This document shows positions 56,073 through 64,000 of a stretch of DNA of 64,000 nt, in pieces. The first letter of the stretch is position 1; the number at the start of each line of letters is the position of its first letter. Origin of the DNA: an uncultured Microbacteriaceae bacterium (GTDB lineage Bacteria; Actinomycetota; Actinomycetes; Actinomycetales; Microbacteriaceae). The stretch spans positions 310,001-374,000 of the forward strand of contig CANKXX010000001.1 in the NCBI GenBank assembly GCA_947487835.1. The letters are read 5' to 3'. Position numbers and translations under genes: made by a program. The notes under the pieces were generated by a model. That model saw nothing but the letters and a program-made list of their open reading frames with translations. It was not told where the DNA came from and did no database searches.

Positions 56073-56618
56073 CTAGAGGAACGCGACGAACGGAAGCGCC
56101 GCCAGTGCGGCGACCCCGCCGACGATCAGGGCGACGAACCAGCCGAACGCCATGACGAAGCCGAGCACGATGCCCCACGTCGCCCAGGTGCGGCCGGCGG
56201 GCTCGCGGGTGCGGGCCATGAAGCCGAGCACGATGGCCGCGACGGGCACGAGCACGGTCGGGCTCAGCACCACGGATGCGACGCCGAGCCAGAAGCTCAC
56301 GTAGCTCAGCGTCTTCTCGCCGAAGGGGGTGGGGTAGGCGCCGGGGCGCTGCTGCGGGGCGGTGTAGCCGGGCTGCCCGTACCCGCCCGGCGCGTAACCG
56401 GTGCCGGTGCCGGTGGAGCCGGACTGCGGGTAGTCGCTCTGCCGGTAGCCCGGCTCGGTGTAGCCGGACTGGCCGTAGCCGGACTCGGTGTAGCCGGACT
56501 GGCCGTAGCCGGACTCGGTGTAGCCGGACTGCGCGGACGCCGGGTCGCCGGTGTGCTGAACGGATGCCTGGTCGGAGGAGGCGTCGTTGGGGCTGTAAGG
56601 GGAGGCTGTCGAGGTCAT
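56073..56618 (-). CDS. DUF4190 membrane protein with tandem SGYTESGYGQ repeats
   Basis: A 181-residue protein. The first 95 residues are low in complexity and rich in Gly, Ser, Tyr, Pro and Gln, with repeats of SGYTESGYGQ (about three copies, encoded by 30-bp DNA repeats at 56450-56532). The last 85 residues hold two membrane helices (SFWLGVASVVLSPTVLVPVA and TWGIVLGFVMAFGWFVALIV), a DUF4190 pattern. Function unknown. An ATG start about 130 bp from the aminotransferase stop. Confidence 0.85.
   Translation of the reverse strand: MTSTASPYSPNDASSDQASVQHTGDPASAQSGYTESGYGQSGYTESGYGQSGYTEPGYRQSDYPQSGSTGTGTGYAPGGYGQPGYTAPQQRPGAYPTPFGEKTLSYVSFWLGVASVVLSPTVLVPVAAIVLGFMARTREPAGRTWATWGIVLGFVMAFGWFVALIVGGVAALAALPFVAFL
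56450..56532 (-). repeat. 30-bp coding tandem repeat in the DUF4190 gene
   Basis: The unit TAGCCGGACTGGCCGTAGCC plus GGACTCGGTG (plus-strand reading) occurs twice exactly and continues imperfectly on both sides. Each unit encodes ten residues (SGYTESGYGQ), so copy number changes keep the frame. Confidence 0.85.
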
Positions 56619-56751
56619 GACTACAGGCTAGGAATCGCGGGAGGCCGGAACCATGGGGCTATCCCCCGTCGGTCCGGAGGGCAACTCCCCGGATCGTGCT
56701 CGGGTCCGTTCGACCGCCTGTCGGAGTGCGAGTCGGGCGGGGCTGGGACGA

Positions 56752-57954
56752 TCAGCGGGCGAGCGGGACCGCGTCCACCGGAGGCTGCGCCGTCGAAGGC
56801 ACCGGAGCCTCCACCGGCACCGGCAGCCGGGAGATCCCGAGGCGCAGCGTGTCGGCGTCCGCCGCGAGGCAGATCCGGATCCAGCCCTCGCCGGACCGCC
56901 CGAAGGCCCGGCCCGGGGCGACGGCCACCCGCTCGGTCAGCAGCAGGTGCTCCGCCCACGCCGAGACGTCGCCGTCCGTCGCGTGCGACATGTCGATCCA
57001 TAGGTAGAAGGCCCCGATGGGCTCGAGATAGCGGATGCCCCGCTCGTCGAGCATCCCCGTGGCGAGCCGCAGGTTCTCCCCGTAGTGCCTCCTGGCATCG
57101 CCGACGTGCGTCTGGTCGCCCTCGATCGCGGCGACCGATGCGTACTGCGCCGGGGTGTTCACGCAGCTGATCGCCGCCTCCTGCACGCTGCGCAGAGTGG
57201 GCGCCATCCCGGGCGGGGTGACGAGGTAGCCCACCCGGGCGCCGGTGAGCGCGTAGGTCTTGGAGAGCGAGAAGACGCTGAAGACGCGGTCGTCGGTGTC
57301 CAGCGTGCCGACGCTCACGTGCTCGGCCGTGCCGTAGGTGAAGTACTCGTAGACCTCGTCGCTGATGATCCACAGGTCGTGCCTGCGGGCGAACTCGACG
57401 AGCGTCTGGAGGACCTCCCGCGGGAACACCGTGCCCAACGGGTTCGACGGGGAGTTGACGAGCAGCACGCGCGTGCGCGGGGTGATCAGCCGCTCGAGCT
57501 CCTCGAGGTCCGGGCGGAAGCCGCCCTCCGGCCGGAGCGAGTAGTAGACCGGCTCGGCCTGCAGCATCCGGGCGGTCATGGTGAAGGTCGGGAACCCCGG
57601 GTCCGGCAGCAGGATCTCGTCCCCCGCCCCGAGCGTGAGCGTCATCGCCTGGTACAGGGCCTGGGAGGCGCCGATCGTGACCCAGACCTGCTCGCGGTCG
57701 ACGGCGAGCCCGTTGACGCGCGCCAGCTTCTCCACGATGGCCGCCCGCAGCGGAGCGATGCCGCCGTTCGGGCCGTAGTTCGTCTCGTCCGCGGCCCACG
57801 CGTCGATGGCCGCCTGGGTGATGTGCGGGGCGACCGGCACGTCCGGCTCCCCGACGCTCAGCGGGATGACGTCGTCGAGCTCGAAGGACAGCTCGAGGAT
57901 GCGGCGGATGCCCGACGCGGGAACGGAGGCGATGTGCGAGGCGAGTTCCGGCAT
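56752..57954 (-). CDS. Class I/II aminotransferase
   Basis: A 400-residue PLP enzyme. FELDDVIPLSVGEPDVPVAP, NYGPNGGIAPLRAAIVEKLA, VTIGASQALYQAMTLTLGAG and the Lys site VFSLSKTYALTGARVGYLVT, with the final Arg in GEGWIRICLA. It resembles AAT/KAT-type aminotransferases; the amino acid cannot be named. ATG start with TACCGT eight bases before. Divergent from the alpha/beta hydrolase (44 bp). Confidence 0.94.
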   Translation of the reverse strand: MPELASHIASVPASGIRRILELSFELDDVIPLSVGEPDVPVAPHITQAAIDAWAADETNYGPNGGIAPLRAAIVEKLARVNGLAVDREQVWVTIGASQALYQAMTLTLGAGDEILLPDPGFPTFTMTARMLQAEPVYYSLRPEGGFRPDLEELERLITPRTRVLLVNSPSNPLGTVFPREVLQTLVEFARRHDLWIISDEVYEYFTYGTAEHVSVGTLDTDDRVFSVFSLSKTYALTGARVGYLVTPPGMAPTLRSVQEAAISCVNTPAQYASVAAIEGDQTHVGDARRHYGENLRLATGMLDERGIRYLEPIGAFYLWIDMSHATDGDVSAWAEHLLLTERVAVAPGRAFGRSGEGWIRICLAADADTLRLGISRLPVPVEAPVPSTAQPPVDAVPLAR

Positions 57955-57986
57955 GGGAACCCACGGTATCCGACCGGCTCCTTGGC

Positions 57987-57998
57987 TACGATCGGGGG
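57987..57998 (+). promoter_or_regulatory. Leaderless -10 box for the alpha/beta hydrolase
   Basis: TACGAT, spacer CGGGGG, then ATG. The oppositely directed aminotransferase has TACCGT (57963-57968, minus strand) eight bases before its ATG. Confidence 0.5.
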
Positions 57999-58769
57999 AT
58001 GCCCGCCCCGGTCGTCCTCGTCCACGGCCTGCGCACGTCCGCGACCATGTGGCGGCACCAGGTCGAGCGGCTGACGGAGCTCGGCATCCCGGTGCGCACG
58101 GTCGAGCTCCCCGGGCACGGCACCCGGATCGCCGAGCGATTCACCCTGGACGGGGCGCTCGCCGCCATCGACGAGGCCGTGCGCGAGAGCGCCGCCGAGC
58201 AGGGCGCGCCGGCGTTCCTCGTCGGGTTCTCCCTGGGCGGCTACCTCTCCCTCCGCTACGCGGGCGCGGCCGAGGCGCGGCCGCCGATCCGCGGCCTCGT
58301 CGCCGCCAGCTGCGGCACGTCGCCGGCCGCCGCGGTGCTCGAGCCCTACCGCCTGGCGGCCAACCTCATCCACCGGCTGCCCGACCGGGGCGCCAGGATC
58401 AACGAGTTCTTCGTCCGCGCGTTCATCCCGTCGCCGGGCGCGGACGACGTGCTCGCGGGCGGGGCCGCGCTCGACGTCATGGACGACGTGCTGCGGTCGC
58501 TGCGCGGACTCTCGCCCCGAGCGAGCGTCGGCAGGATCGCCGTACCGATCTGGTTCGTGAACGGTCAGTTCGACCACTTCCGGCTGCAGGAGCGACGCTT
58601 CGTCCGCGCGGCGCAGGACGCCCGGCTCATCCATATCCGGGGCGCGAACCACATGGTGAGCGTCACCCGGCCCACCGAGTTCACCGAGGTGCTGCTGCGG
58701 GCGCTCCGGGAGACCGGGGCCGGTGTACCGCCCGGGGCGACCGTTCGGCAGCCGCGAGAGACCGCGTGA
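57999..58769 (+). CDS. Alpha/beta hydrolase
   Basis: A 256-residue hydrolase. VVLVHGLRTSATMWRHQVER (oxyanion HG), nucleophile elbow GFSLGGYLS with Ser, acid Asp near GQFDHFRL and His in RGANHMVSV. No signal peptide. Substrate unknown. Followed by a NUDIX gene after 97 bp. Confidence 0.9.
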   Translation: MPAPVVLVHGLRTSATMWRHQVERLTELGIPVRTVELPGHGTRIAERFTLDGALAAIDEAVRESAAEQGAPAFLVGFSLGGYLSLRYAGAAEARPPIRGLVAASCGTSPAAAVLEPYRLAANLIHRLPDRGARINEFFVRAFIPSPGADDVLAGGAALDVMDDVLRSLRGLSPRASVGRIAVPIWFVNGQFDHFRLQERRFVRAAQDARLIHIRGANHMVSVTRPTEFTEVLLRALRETGAGVPPGATVRQPRETA

Positions 58770-58866
58770 CGCGCGCGGGCGCGACGGTGCGGCCGGATTT
58801 GCTGCGCACCCCGTCGCACTGCGACCCTGCTGACTCGACGCCCGTCTCGATCAAGGAGCCCGCCTG

Positions 58867-59337
58867 ATGCCCATTCCCCCCTTCATCGTCGCGTTGCGGA
58901 AGCACGTCGGCCACGCGCCGCTCTGGTTGATCGGCACCACCGCCGTGGTGCTGGACGATGCGGAGCGCGTGCTGCTCGTGCGCCGGTCGGACACCGGCCA
59001 CTGGGCGCCGATCAGCGGGATCGTCGAGCCCGGTGAGCACCCTGGCGTCACCGCGCGGCGCGAGGCCCTCGAGGAGGCCAGCGTGATCATCGAGGTCGAG
59101 CGCCTCGTCGAGATCACCGTGACCGACCTGTACGAGCACGTGAACGGGGACAGGTCGCAGTACCTGAACCACACGTTCCGCTGCCGTTACCTCTCGGGTG
59201 AGCCGCGCGTCGGTGACGACGAGAACCTCGAGGTGGGCTGGTTCGGGGTGCACGACCTGCCGGTCATGCGCGAGGAGGATCGCGCCCGCATCCGGGTCGC
59301 CTACGCGAACGAGCCGGAGACGCGCTTCGTCTCCTGA
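58867..59337 (+). CDS. NUDIX hydrolase
   Basis: A 156-residue pyrophosphohydrolase. The box reads GIVEPGEHPGVTARREALEE and then ASV, giving the motif G-x5-E-x7-R-E-x2-E-E-x-S. It probably cleans damaged nucleotides or NDP-sugars. AAGGAG lies before the ATG. In line with the hydrolase, upstream of rpsT. Confidence 0.92.
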   Translation: MPIPPFIVALRKHVGHAPLWLIGTTAVVLDDAERVLLVRRSDTGHWAPISGIVEPGEHPGVTARREALEEASVIIEVERLVEITVTDLYEHVNGDRSQYLNHTFRCRYLSGEPRVGDDENLEVGWFGVHDLPVMREEDRARIRVAYANEPETRFVS

Positions 59338-59364
59338 GCGGGACCCGCGTGTCATGTCGGACGA

Positions 59365-59394
59365 TTGCCCGTTTCTTCCCCCGACTGGTAATGT
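59365..59394 (+). promoter_or_regulatory. rpsT promoter
   Basis: TTGCCC, 18 bases, TAATGT, about 115 bases before the rpsT GTG; a long leader is usual for this autoregulated gene. Confidence 0.5.
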
Positions 59395-59508
59395 TGTTGG
59401 TTGGCTTGCGTGTGGATGTGTACATCCCACGATCTCGCCGCGAGGCGCCCTCTCTCGCTGAGCGGCACAGGTACTTACCCATTCACACGAACGAAAGACG
59501 ATATTCAC

Positions 59509-59775
59509 GTGGCAAACATCAAGTCGCAGATCAAGCGCATCAACACCAACAAGAAGGCTCAGGAGCGCAACAAGGCGGTCAAGAGCCAGCTGAAGACGGT
59601 CGTCCGCTCCACGCGCGAGGCCATCGCCGCCGGTGACGCCGACAAGGCCGCAAAGGCTCTCTCCCTCGCGGGCAAGCGTCTGGACAAGGCCGTCAGCAAG
59701 GGCGTCATCCACAAGAACCAGGCCGCGAACCGCAAGTCGGCTCTCGCCAAGCAGGTCGGCGCGCTCACCAAGTAG
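59509..59775 (+). CDS. rpsT: 30S ribosomal protein S20
   Basis: An 88-residue protein binding 16S r[23 protein letters not shown] and the later [20 protein letters not shown] are the S20 pattern; Lys/Ala-rich helices. GTG start (family normal). A strong hairpin terminator follows 31 bp after the stop. Converges with holA, a standard pairing. Confidence 0.97.
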   Translation: MANIKSQIKRINTNKKAQERNKAVKSQLKTVVRSTREAIAAGDADKAAKALSLAGKRLDKAVSKGVIHKNQAANRKSALAKQVGALTK

Positions 59776-59806
59776 TCCGACTCGATCGGGGTTCCCCCCG
59801 ACGAAC

Positions 59807-59834
59807 AGAAGGCCCCGCTTCGGCGGGGCCTTCT
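59807..59834. terminator. Terminator between rpsT and holA
   Basis: AGAAGGCCCCGC pairs with GCGGGGCCTTCT around a TTCG tetraloop, 12 perfect bp; palindromic, so it can serve rpsT and holA. It is followed by GCGTTG rather than a T tract. Confidence 0.88.
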
Positions 59835-59902
59835 GCGTTGCGGGGGGGGTGCGGCGGTGCAGGGTGGTGCGACTCAGAGACGAGGGTGCTGGGTCGTCTC
59901 GG

Positions 59903-60922
59903 TCAGTCCAGGCCGCCGCGGCGGGCGATGACGCTCACCATGCGCTCGAGCGCGTAGACGGGGTCGCGGCCGGCGCCCTTGACGCTGGCGTCCGTCTCGG
60001 CGAGCACCTCGATGGCGCGGCCGATGCCCTCGTCGCTCCATCCCGCGAGGTCGCGGCGCGCGCGGTCCACCTGCCAGGGCGCGAGCCCGAGCGACGACGC
60101 GATCTGGTTCGCGCCGCCCCTGGCGCCCGAGACCCGGGCCATGGTGCGCATCTTGGTGGCGAACGCGGCGACGACGGGCACGGGGTCCGCCCCGGTCGCG
60201 AGCGCGTGCCGCAGCAGGACGAGCGCCTCGCCCATCCTGCCCGCGAGGGCCGCGTCCGCGACCTTGAACGCGTTGGTCTCGACGCGACCGCCGTAGTACT
60301 TGTCGACGGTCGCCTCGGTGATCTCGGCGGCGGAGTCGGAGATGAGCTGCTGGCAGGCCGACGCGAGCTCGCTGAGGTCGTCCTGGAAGGCCGCGACGAC
60401 GGCGCGGAGGGCGCCGGGGGTGATCTTCCGCCGGGCGGTGCGGAACTCCGCGACGGCGAAGTCGAACTTCTCGCTGTCCTTCTTGAGCTCGGTGCAGACG
60501 ACCTCGATGCCGCCGCCCGCTCCCCCGCGGATGGCGTCGAGGAGCTTCTTGCCGCGCACTCCCCCGTTGTGACGGAGGATCACGTAGGTGTCCTCGGCGG
60601 GCGACGCGACGTAGGACAGTGCCTCGGCGAGGAACACGTCGTTGCACTTCTCGACGTTGGTGATGCGCAGGAGCCGCGGCTCACCGAACAGCGACGGGCT
60701 GGCCAGGGTCAGCAGCTCGCCGGGCGCGTAGTCGTCGGCGCGGATGTCGCTGACCTCGAGGCTCGGGTCCTCGGTCTTGAGGATGTCGCGCAACTGCCGC
60801 ATGGCCCGATCGGCGAGGAACGCCTCCGTGCCGGACACCAGCACCACGGGCGCCGGCCGCACCTGGTTCCACGGCAGCTGCGGGATGGCGACGGCCGACT
60901 TCGATGACGTTCTCGCTGCCAC
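59903..60922 (-). CDS. holA: DNA polymerase III subunit delta
   Basis: A 339-residue clamp-loader subunit. PAPVVLVSGTEAFLADRAMR, then LFGEPRLLRITNVEKCNDVF, RGKKLLDAIRGGAGGGIEVV and the C-terminal WQVDRARRDLAGWSDEGIGR are typical. The GTG has GGGAGAG nine bases before; an upstream frame of 170 codons is not protein-like. Converges with rpsT, follows comEC across a 160-bp gap. Confidence 0.94.
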   Translation of the reverse strand: MAARTSSKSAVAIPQLPWNQVRPAPVVLVSGTEAFLADRAMRQLRDILKTEDPSLEVSDIRADDYAPGELLTLASPSLFGEPRLLRITNVEKCNDVFLAEALSYVASPAEDTYVILRHNGGVRGKKLLDAIRGGAGGGIEVVCTELKKDSEKFDFAVAEFRTARRKITPGALRAVVAAFQDDLSELASACQQLISDSAAEITEATVDKYYGGRVETNAFKVADAALAGRMGEALVLLRHALATGADPVPVVAAFATKMRTMARVSGARGGANQIASSLGLAPWQVDRARRDLAGWSDEGIGRAIEVLAETDASVKGAGRDPVYALERMVSVIARRGGLD

Positions 60923-61030
60923 TGCTCTCCCGTTTCCTCGTACCGCCCTGCCGCGTTGCCGCCGTGCCTCGGCTCGACCGCATCTCCAAGGGTGCCATGC
61001 TCCACCGACCCTCCGGCACCGCGCCGCCTC

Positions 61031-61092
61031 GGTCGCTGAACGCGTCGAAGCGACGCACCGGACCTCACGTCCCTTCGACAGGCTCAGGGACC
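61031..61092. repeat. Dispersed palindromic repeat, copies 10 and 11 in opposite directions
   Basis: A GTCGCT-type copy (61031-61054, loop AACGC) faces a GTCCCT-type copy (61069-61092). The second copy overlaps the last three codons and stop of comEC (HGP stop), so the repeat supplies its TGA. Both together can form an imperfect long hairpin downstream of comEC. Confidence 0.8.
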
Positions 61093-63528
61093 GTGGGGGT
61101 CCGGGTGCTCGGACCAGACGCGGATCTCGCCGGGGTGCGTGCCCGGGGCGAGGAGGGTCAGGCCGCGGCGGTCCGTGCGGAGGGCGGTCGTGCCGGTGGA
61201 GCGCAGGATCGACAGGACCGCATCCGCGGGGTGGCCGTACGTGTTGTCCGCGCCGACCGAGACGATGCCGGCCGTTGCGCGCAGGCGGTCGTAGAGGCGA
61301 GGGCTCTGGTCGGCGGACCCGTGGTGGGCGACCTTGACGACGTCGACCGGTTCCACGGCGACGCTTCTCAGCACGCCGTTCTGTGACTCCTCGCCCAGGT
61401 CGCCGAGGAGCACGCTGCTCAGGCAGACGCGCGAGCACCGCGGACCGCCCTCGAAGCGCATCGTCACGCTGCCGTCATTCCCGGAGAGGGTGCGCGCACC
61501 GCGATCGCGTGGCCAGAGCACGGTCCAGTCCAGCGCCCCGAGTGCACCCGACAGCCCCGCGGTCGCGATGGTCACGTCGGTGCCCTGCGACCGCAGCCGA
61601 CGAACGAGGCGCTCGTCCTCCGCGTTCTCCGTCGGCCCGACGAGAGCGGCATCCACACGACCGAGCACGGCCGCCGCTCCCCCGACGTGATCCAGGTCGT
61701 AGTGGGTGAGGACGAGCAGGTCGATGCGGTCGATGCCCAACCGCCGCAGGCACGCCTCGAGGGAAGCCGGATCCGGGCCGACGTCCACCAGGGCGACGGC
61801 CGAGCCGGAACGCACGAGCAGGGCGTCGCCCTGTCCGACGTCGCACACCGCGTACTGCCAGTCCGCGGGAAGGATCAGCCCATCACGCAGGCTCGACCCC
61901 ACGACCGCGCCGACGTTGGCGCCGACCACCACGACGGCGCCCGCGGCGCAGATCCGGCGGAGCCGGTGCCAGCGTGCACCTCCGCCCAGGACGGCGACGA
62001 GCGCGAGCGCCGTCACACCGGCGAGCAGCACCGCTCCACCGACGCCGCCCAGCCACGGGATGCGGGCATCCGGCAGCCGTGCGACGGTGACGGCGACCCC
62101 CGAGATCCAGGCCGAAGGAGCCCACGCCACCGTCGTCAGGGCGGCCGCCACCGGCGGCGCGAGCGGAAGGAGCAGGATGGCGACCATGCCGCAGATCGTG
62201 GCGACCGGAACGGCGGGCGCCGCGAGGATGTTGGCCGGCACCCCGTACAGCGGCAGCGTGGGGGCGAGCAGGATGAGCACGGGCTGGCACGCGGCCTGGG
62301 CGGCGCAGGGCAACGCCACGACGACGGCGATGGGAGTCGGCATCACCGCGGTCAGCGCCCGGGTCAGCGGACCGGAGAGCACGAGCAGGCCCGCCGTCGC
62401 GAGGGCGGAGAGCGCAAACCCGTAGCTCCGCGCGAGCCAGGGGTCGATCACGAGCAGCACGATCACGGCGAGGGCCAGGGACGGCACGCCGCGCAGGGGC
62501 CGCCCGGACGCGACCGCGGCCAGGGCGATACTCGCCATCACGGCGGCCCGGAGCACGCTGGGTTCCGGAGTCACGAGCACCACGAAGCCGCCCAGCGCGA
62601 CGAGCCCGACCGTCACCCGAACGCCGCGCCGGTAGCCGAGGGCGGACGTCATGGCGAGCACGGCGCCGATCACGATGGCGCAGTTCGCTCCCGACACCGC
62701 GGTCAGATGGGTGAGCGAGCTCTGCTTGAGCGCGGCGTCCAGTCGCTCGTCCACGGCGGACGTGTCGCCGACCACGAGGCCGGGAAGCAGGTCGCCGCCG
62801 TCGCCCGGAAGCCGCGCGGCGGCGGCCGAGAAGTCGGCGCGGAGACGCGACGCCCAGTCGAGCCACCACGGAGGTCCCTCCACGACCTCAGCCCGCCCGC
62901 GCACGAACACGAGCAGCGACACGTCGTCCTCGGGAGCCGTTGCCCGAGCGGTGCCCGTCACCCGGAGGACGGCGCCGATGCCCGGGCCCTCGGCCGCCGC
63001 CGCACCCGGTCGATCCGGTGATGCCAGCGCACCCCTCCCGTCGGGGCGGAGCAGGCCGCCCGACGAGAAAAGCAGGACCGGAACCGCGACCGCCACGGAG
63101 GTCACCGGCTCCGCCGATCGGGCGGGCGCGAGAGCGAGAAGCGTGGCGGGCGTGCGCTCACGCGACACCAGGCCGCCGGACGGGGATCCCGCGGTTGCGG
63201 AGTCGGGTGAGCCGTCGATCCGCACGGTGAGGACCATCGCGCGGTCGGCCTCGACCGCGTTCCGCACCGCAGGCGGTCGACGCGCGGCGCCATGGTGCAC
63301 GACGGACGTGGCGGTCAGGGCGGCGACCAGCACCAGCAGGCACACGACGAGCCACCAGTGCCGCAGGAGCGGCCCGCCCGGCGCGATGAGCACCACGGCC
63401 ACCGCGAGCAGGATGGCGAGAAGCCAGAGCCCGATGGCGACTCCCATCCTCGCGTCGGGTGCGGCCACGAGCAGGAAGGCGGTCGCCCAGCCCGCCACGG
63501 CCGGAATCGCGAGGCGCAGCAGGATCAC
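61084..63528 (-). CDS. comEC: ComEC/Rec2-type DNA uptake channel
   Basis: An 814-residue membrane protein. The N-terminal part has three membrane helices, an extracytoplasmic DUF4131-like region and the ComEC competence domain (VSGANCAIVIGAVLAMTSAL, SVLRAAVMASIALAAVASG); the C-terminal 250 residues form a metallo-beta-lactamase fold (LVLTHYDLDHVGGAAAVLGR, VKVAHHGSADQSP) that probably acts as a nuclease. GTG overlapping the comEA stop. A complete channel suggests natural competence, although no pilus genes are in the window. Its stop codon lies in a repeat copy. Confidence 0.95.
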   Translation of the reverse strand: MILLRLAIPAVAGWATAFLLVAAPDARMGVAIGLWLLAILLAVAVVLIAPGGPLLRHWWLVVCLLVLVAALTATSVVHHGAARRPPAVRNAVEADRAMVLTVRIDGSPDSATAGSPSGGLVSRERTPATLLALAPARSAEPVTSVAVAVPVLLFSSGGLLRPDGRGALASPDRPGAAAAEGPGIGAVLRVTGTARATAPEDDVSLLVFVRGRAEVVEGPPWWLDWASRLRADFSAAAARLPGDGGDLLPGLVVGDTSAVDERLDAALKQSSLTHLTAVSGANCAIVIGAVLAMTSALGYRRGVRVTVGLVALGGFVVLVTPEPSVLRAAVMASIALAAVASGRPLRGVPSLALAVIVLLVIDPWLARSYGFALSALATAGLLVLSGPLTRALTAVMPTPIAVVVALPCAAQAACQPVLILLAPTLPLYGVPANILAAPAVPVATICGMVAILLLPLAPPVAAALTTVAWAPSAWISGVAVTVARLPDARIPWLGGVGGAVLLAGVTALALVAVLGGGARWHRLRRICAAGAVVVVGANVGAVVGSSLRDGLILPADWQYAVCDVGQGDALLVRSGSAVALVDVGPDPASLEACLRRLGIDRIDLLVLTHYDLDHVGGAAAVLGRVDAALVGPTENAEDERLVRRLRSQGTDVTIATAGLSGALGALDWTVLWPRDRGARTLSGNDGSVTMRFEGGPRCSRVCLSSVLLGDLGEESQNGVLRSVAVEPVDVVKVAHHGSADQSPRLYDRLRATAGIVSVGADNTYGHPADAVLSILRSTGTTALRTDRRGLTLLAPGTHPGEIRVWSEHPDPHGP

Positions 63529-64000
63529 ACCCTCACCCGCTCCCGCAGCCCGTCAAACGTCCGGTCGCCGATGCCGGGCACCTCGAGCAGGTCCTCGGGT
63601 GCGCCGAACCGGCCGTTGGCCGTGCGCCAGTCGAGGATGCGCTGCGCCAGCCCCGGTCCGATCCGCGGCAGCGTGTCGAGGTCGGCGAGGGTCGCCGTGT
63701 TGAGGTCCACGACGGTAGGCGTCGTGTCGGGCGCGGCTCCCGAGGCACCGCTGGCGGGTCCCGGGGGCGCGGCGGGAGGAATCGCCTCGCCTAGAGCGGG
63801 CACGTACAGCTGCTCGCCATCGGCGACCACCCGGGCGAGGTTGATGCGCGCCTGGTCGGCAGTGGGAGCCAGGCCGCCCGCCGCGGCCACGGCGTCGACG
63901 ACCCGCGCGCCGGCGGGCAGCTCGAAGAGCCCGGGCGCGGCCACCGATCCGAGTACGTGCACGAGCAGGGGTCGGGCCGTCTCGGCACCGTGTGGGGCCG
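63525..64000 (-). CDS. comEA: ComEA-type DNA-binding protein, partial (N-terminus outside window)
   Basis: At least 158 residues; the frame is open to the window end. An SLBB-like domain (VHVLGSVAAPGLFELPAGAR, VVDAVAAAGGLAPTADQARI) is followed by a Pro/Gly linker and two helix-hairpin-helix motifs (VVDLNTATLADLDTLPRIGP, LLEVPGIGDRTFDGLRERV), which bind DNA. The membrane anchor would lie upstream. Coupled to comEC by the GTGA overlap. Confidence 0.94.
   Translation of the reverse strand, partial: APHGAETARPLLVHVLGSVAAPGLFELPAGARVVDAVAAAGGLAPTADQARINLARVVADGEQLYVPALGEAIPPAAPPGPASGASGAAPDTTPTVVDLNTATLADLDTLPRIGPGLAQRILDWRTANGRFGAPEDLLEVPGIGDRTFDGLRERVRV

Overview
This window is a contiguous piece of chromosome from a high-GC Gram-positive bacterium. 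Frequent GTG starts, GTGA/ATGA stop-start overlaps, TANNNT-type -10 boxes placed directly in front of start codons, and the order lepA-hemW-hrcA-dnaJ-rsmE-HIT-phoH-ybeY-CNNM-era, with holA/rpsT and comEC/comEA beside it and glyS/dusB/dgt/dnaG further away, point to an actinobacterium, most likely of the family Microbacteriaceae. The genus cannot be read from the sequence. I see no phage, insertion sequence, integrase, toxin-antitoxin or CRISPR locus, so most of the window is ordinary core chromosome.

Layout. 1-3032 (minus): a small redox/stress group of two zinc alcohol dehydrogenases (one cut by the window edge), a DJ-1/PfpI protein and a membrane-anchored hypothetical. 3274-4969 (plus): a LuxR-type regulator and a DUF1345 membrane protein. 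4970-5586: no intact gene, perhaps a frameshifted remnant. 5587-8045 (minus): tRNA with CAT anticodon, a GT4 glycosyltransferase and a DMT permease, the last divergent from peptide deformylase (plus). 8848-13089: DUF222/HNH protein, AzlCD exporter, SPFH protein, tRNA-Asn. 13228-22118 (minus): one long peptide-transport operon (binding protein, two permeases, a fused double ATPase and a third ATPase) that runs into TfoX, 2-hydroxyacid dehydrogenase and lactonase genes. 22264-26962 (minus): dnaG, dgt, dusB. 27020-29880: YbaK-type deacylase (plus), then FrnE-type oxidoreductase with a 50-codon downstream gene, and glyS. 29881-30315: a non-coding block with a heptamer array and a large inverted repeat. 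30316-34370 (minus): alr-ddl-recO-uppS. 34466-35155 (plus): UPF0126 membrane protein. 35269-37168 (minus): leuA with a leucine-rich leader peptide and attenuator. 37414-41758 (minus): ABC exporter and a NarL-type two-component pair. 41883-49107 (minus): era, CNNM, ybeY, phoH, HIT, rsmE, dnaJ, hrcA. 49330-63528: DUF4870 protein, hemW, DUF1990, lepA, an epimerase/amidohydrolase pair, DUF4190 protein, aminotransferase, hydrolase, NUDIX, rpsT, holA, comEC and the start of the comEA region at the window end.

How the parts fit. The core genes cover translation (def, glyS, lepA, rpsT, rsmE, ybeY, era, dusB, tRNAs), replication and repair (dnaG, holA, recO), heat shock (hrcA-dnaJ behind a CIRCE-like operator), cell-wall precursors (alr, ddl, uppS) and leucine synthesis under a ribosome-mediated attenuator.

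The most interesting signals are non-coding: a dispersed 23-24 bp palindromic repeat with covarying stem ends (about eleven copies, one supplying the comEC stop codon); a set of probable leaderless promoters sharing spacing and in several cases the spacer CGAGGC/G; the leuA leader; and the repeat block between glyS and uppS. All starts, promoters and RNA structures are read by eye; no database search or folding was run.
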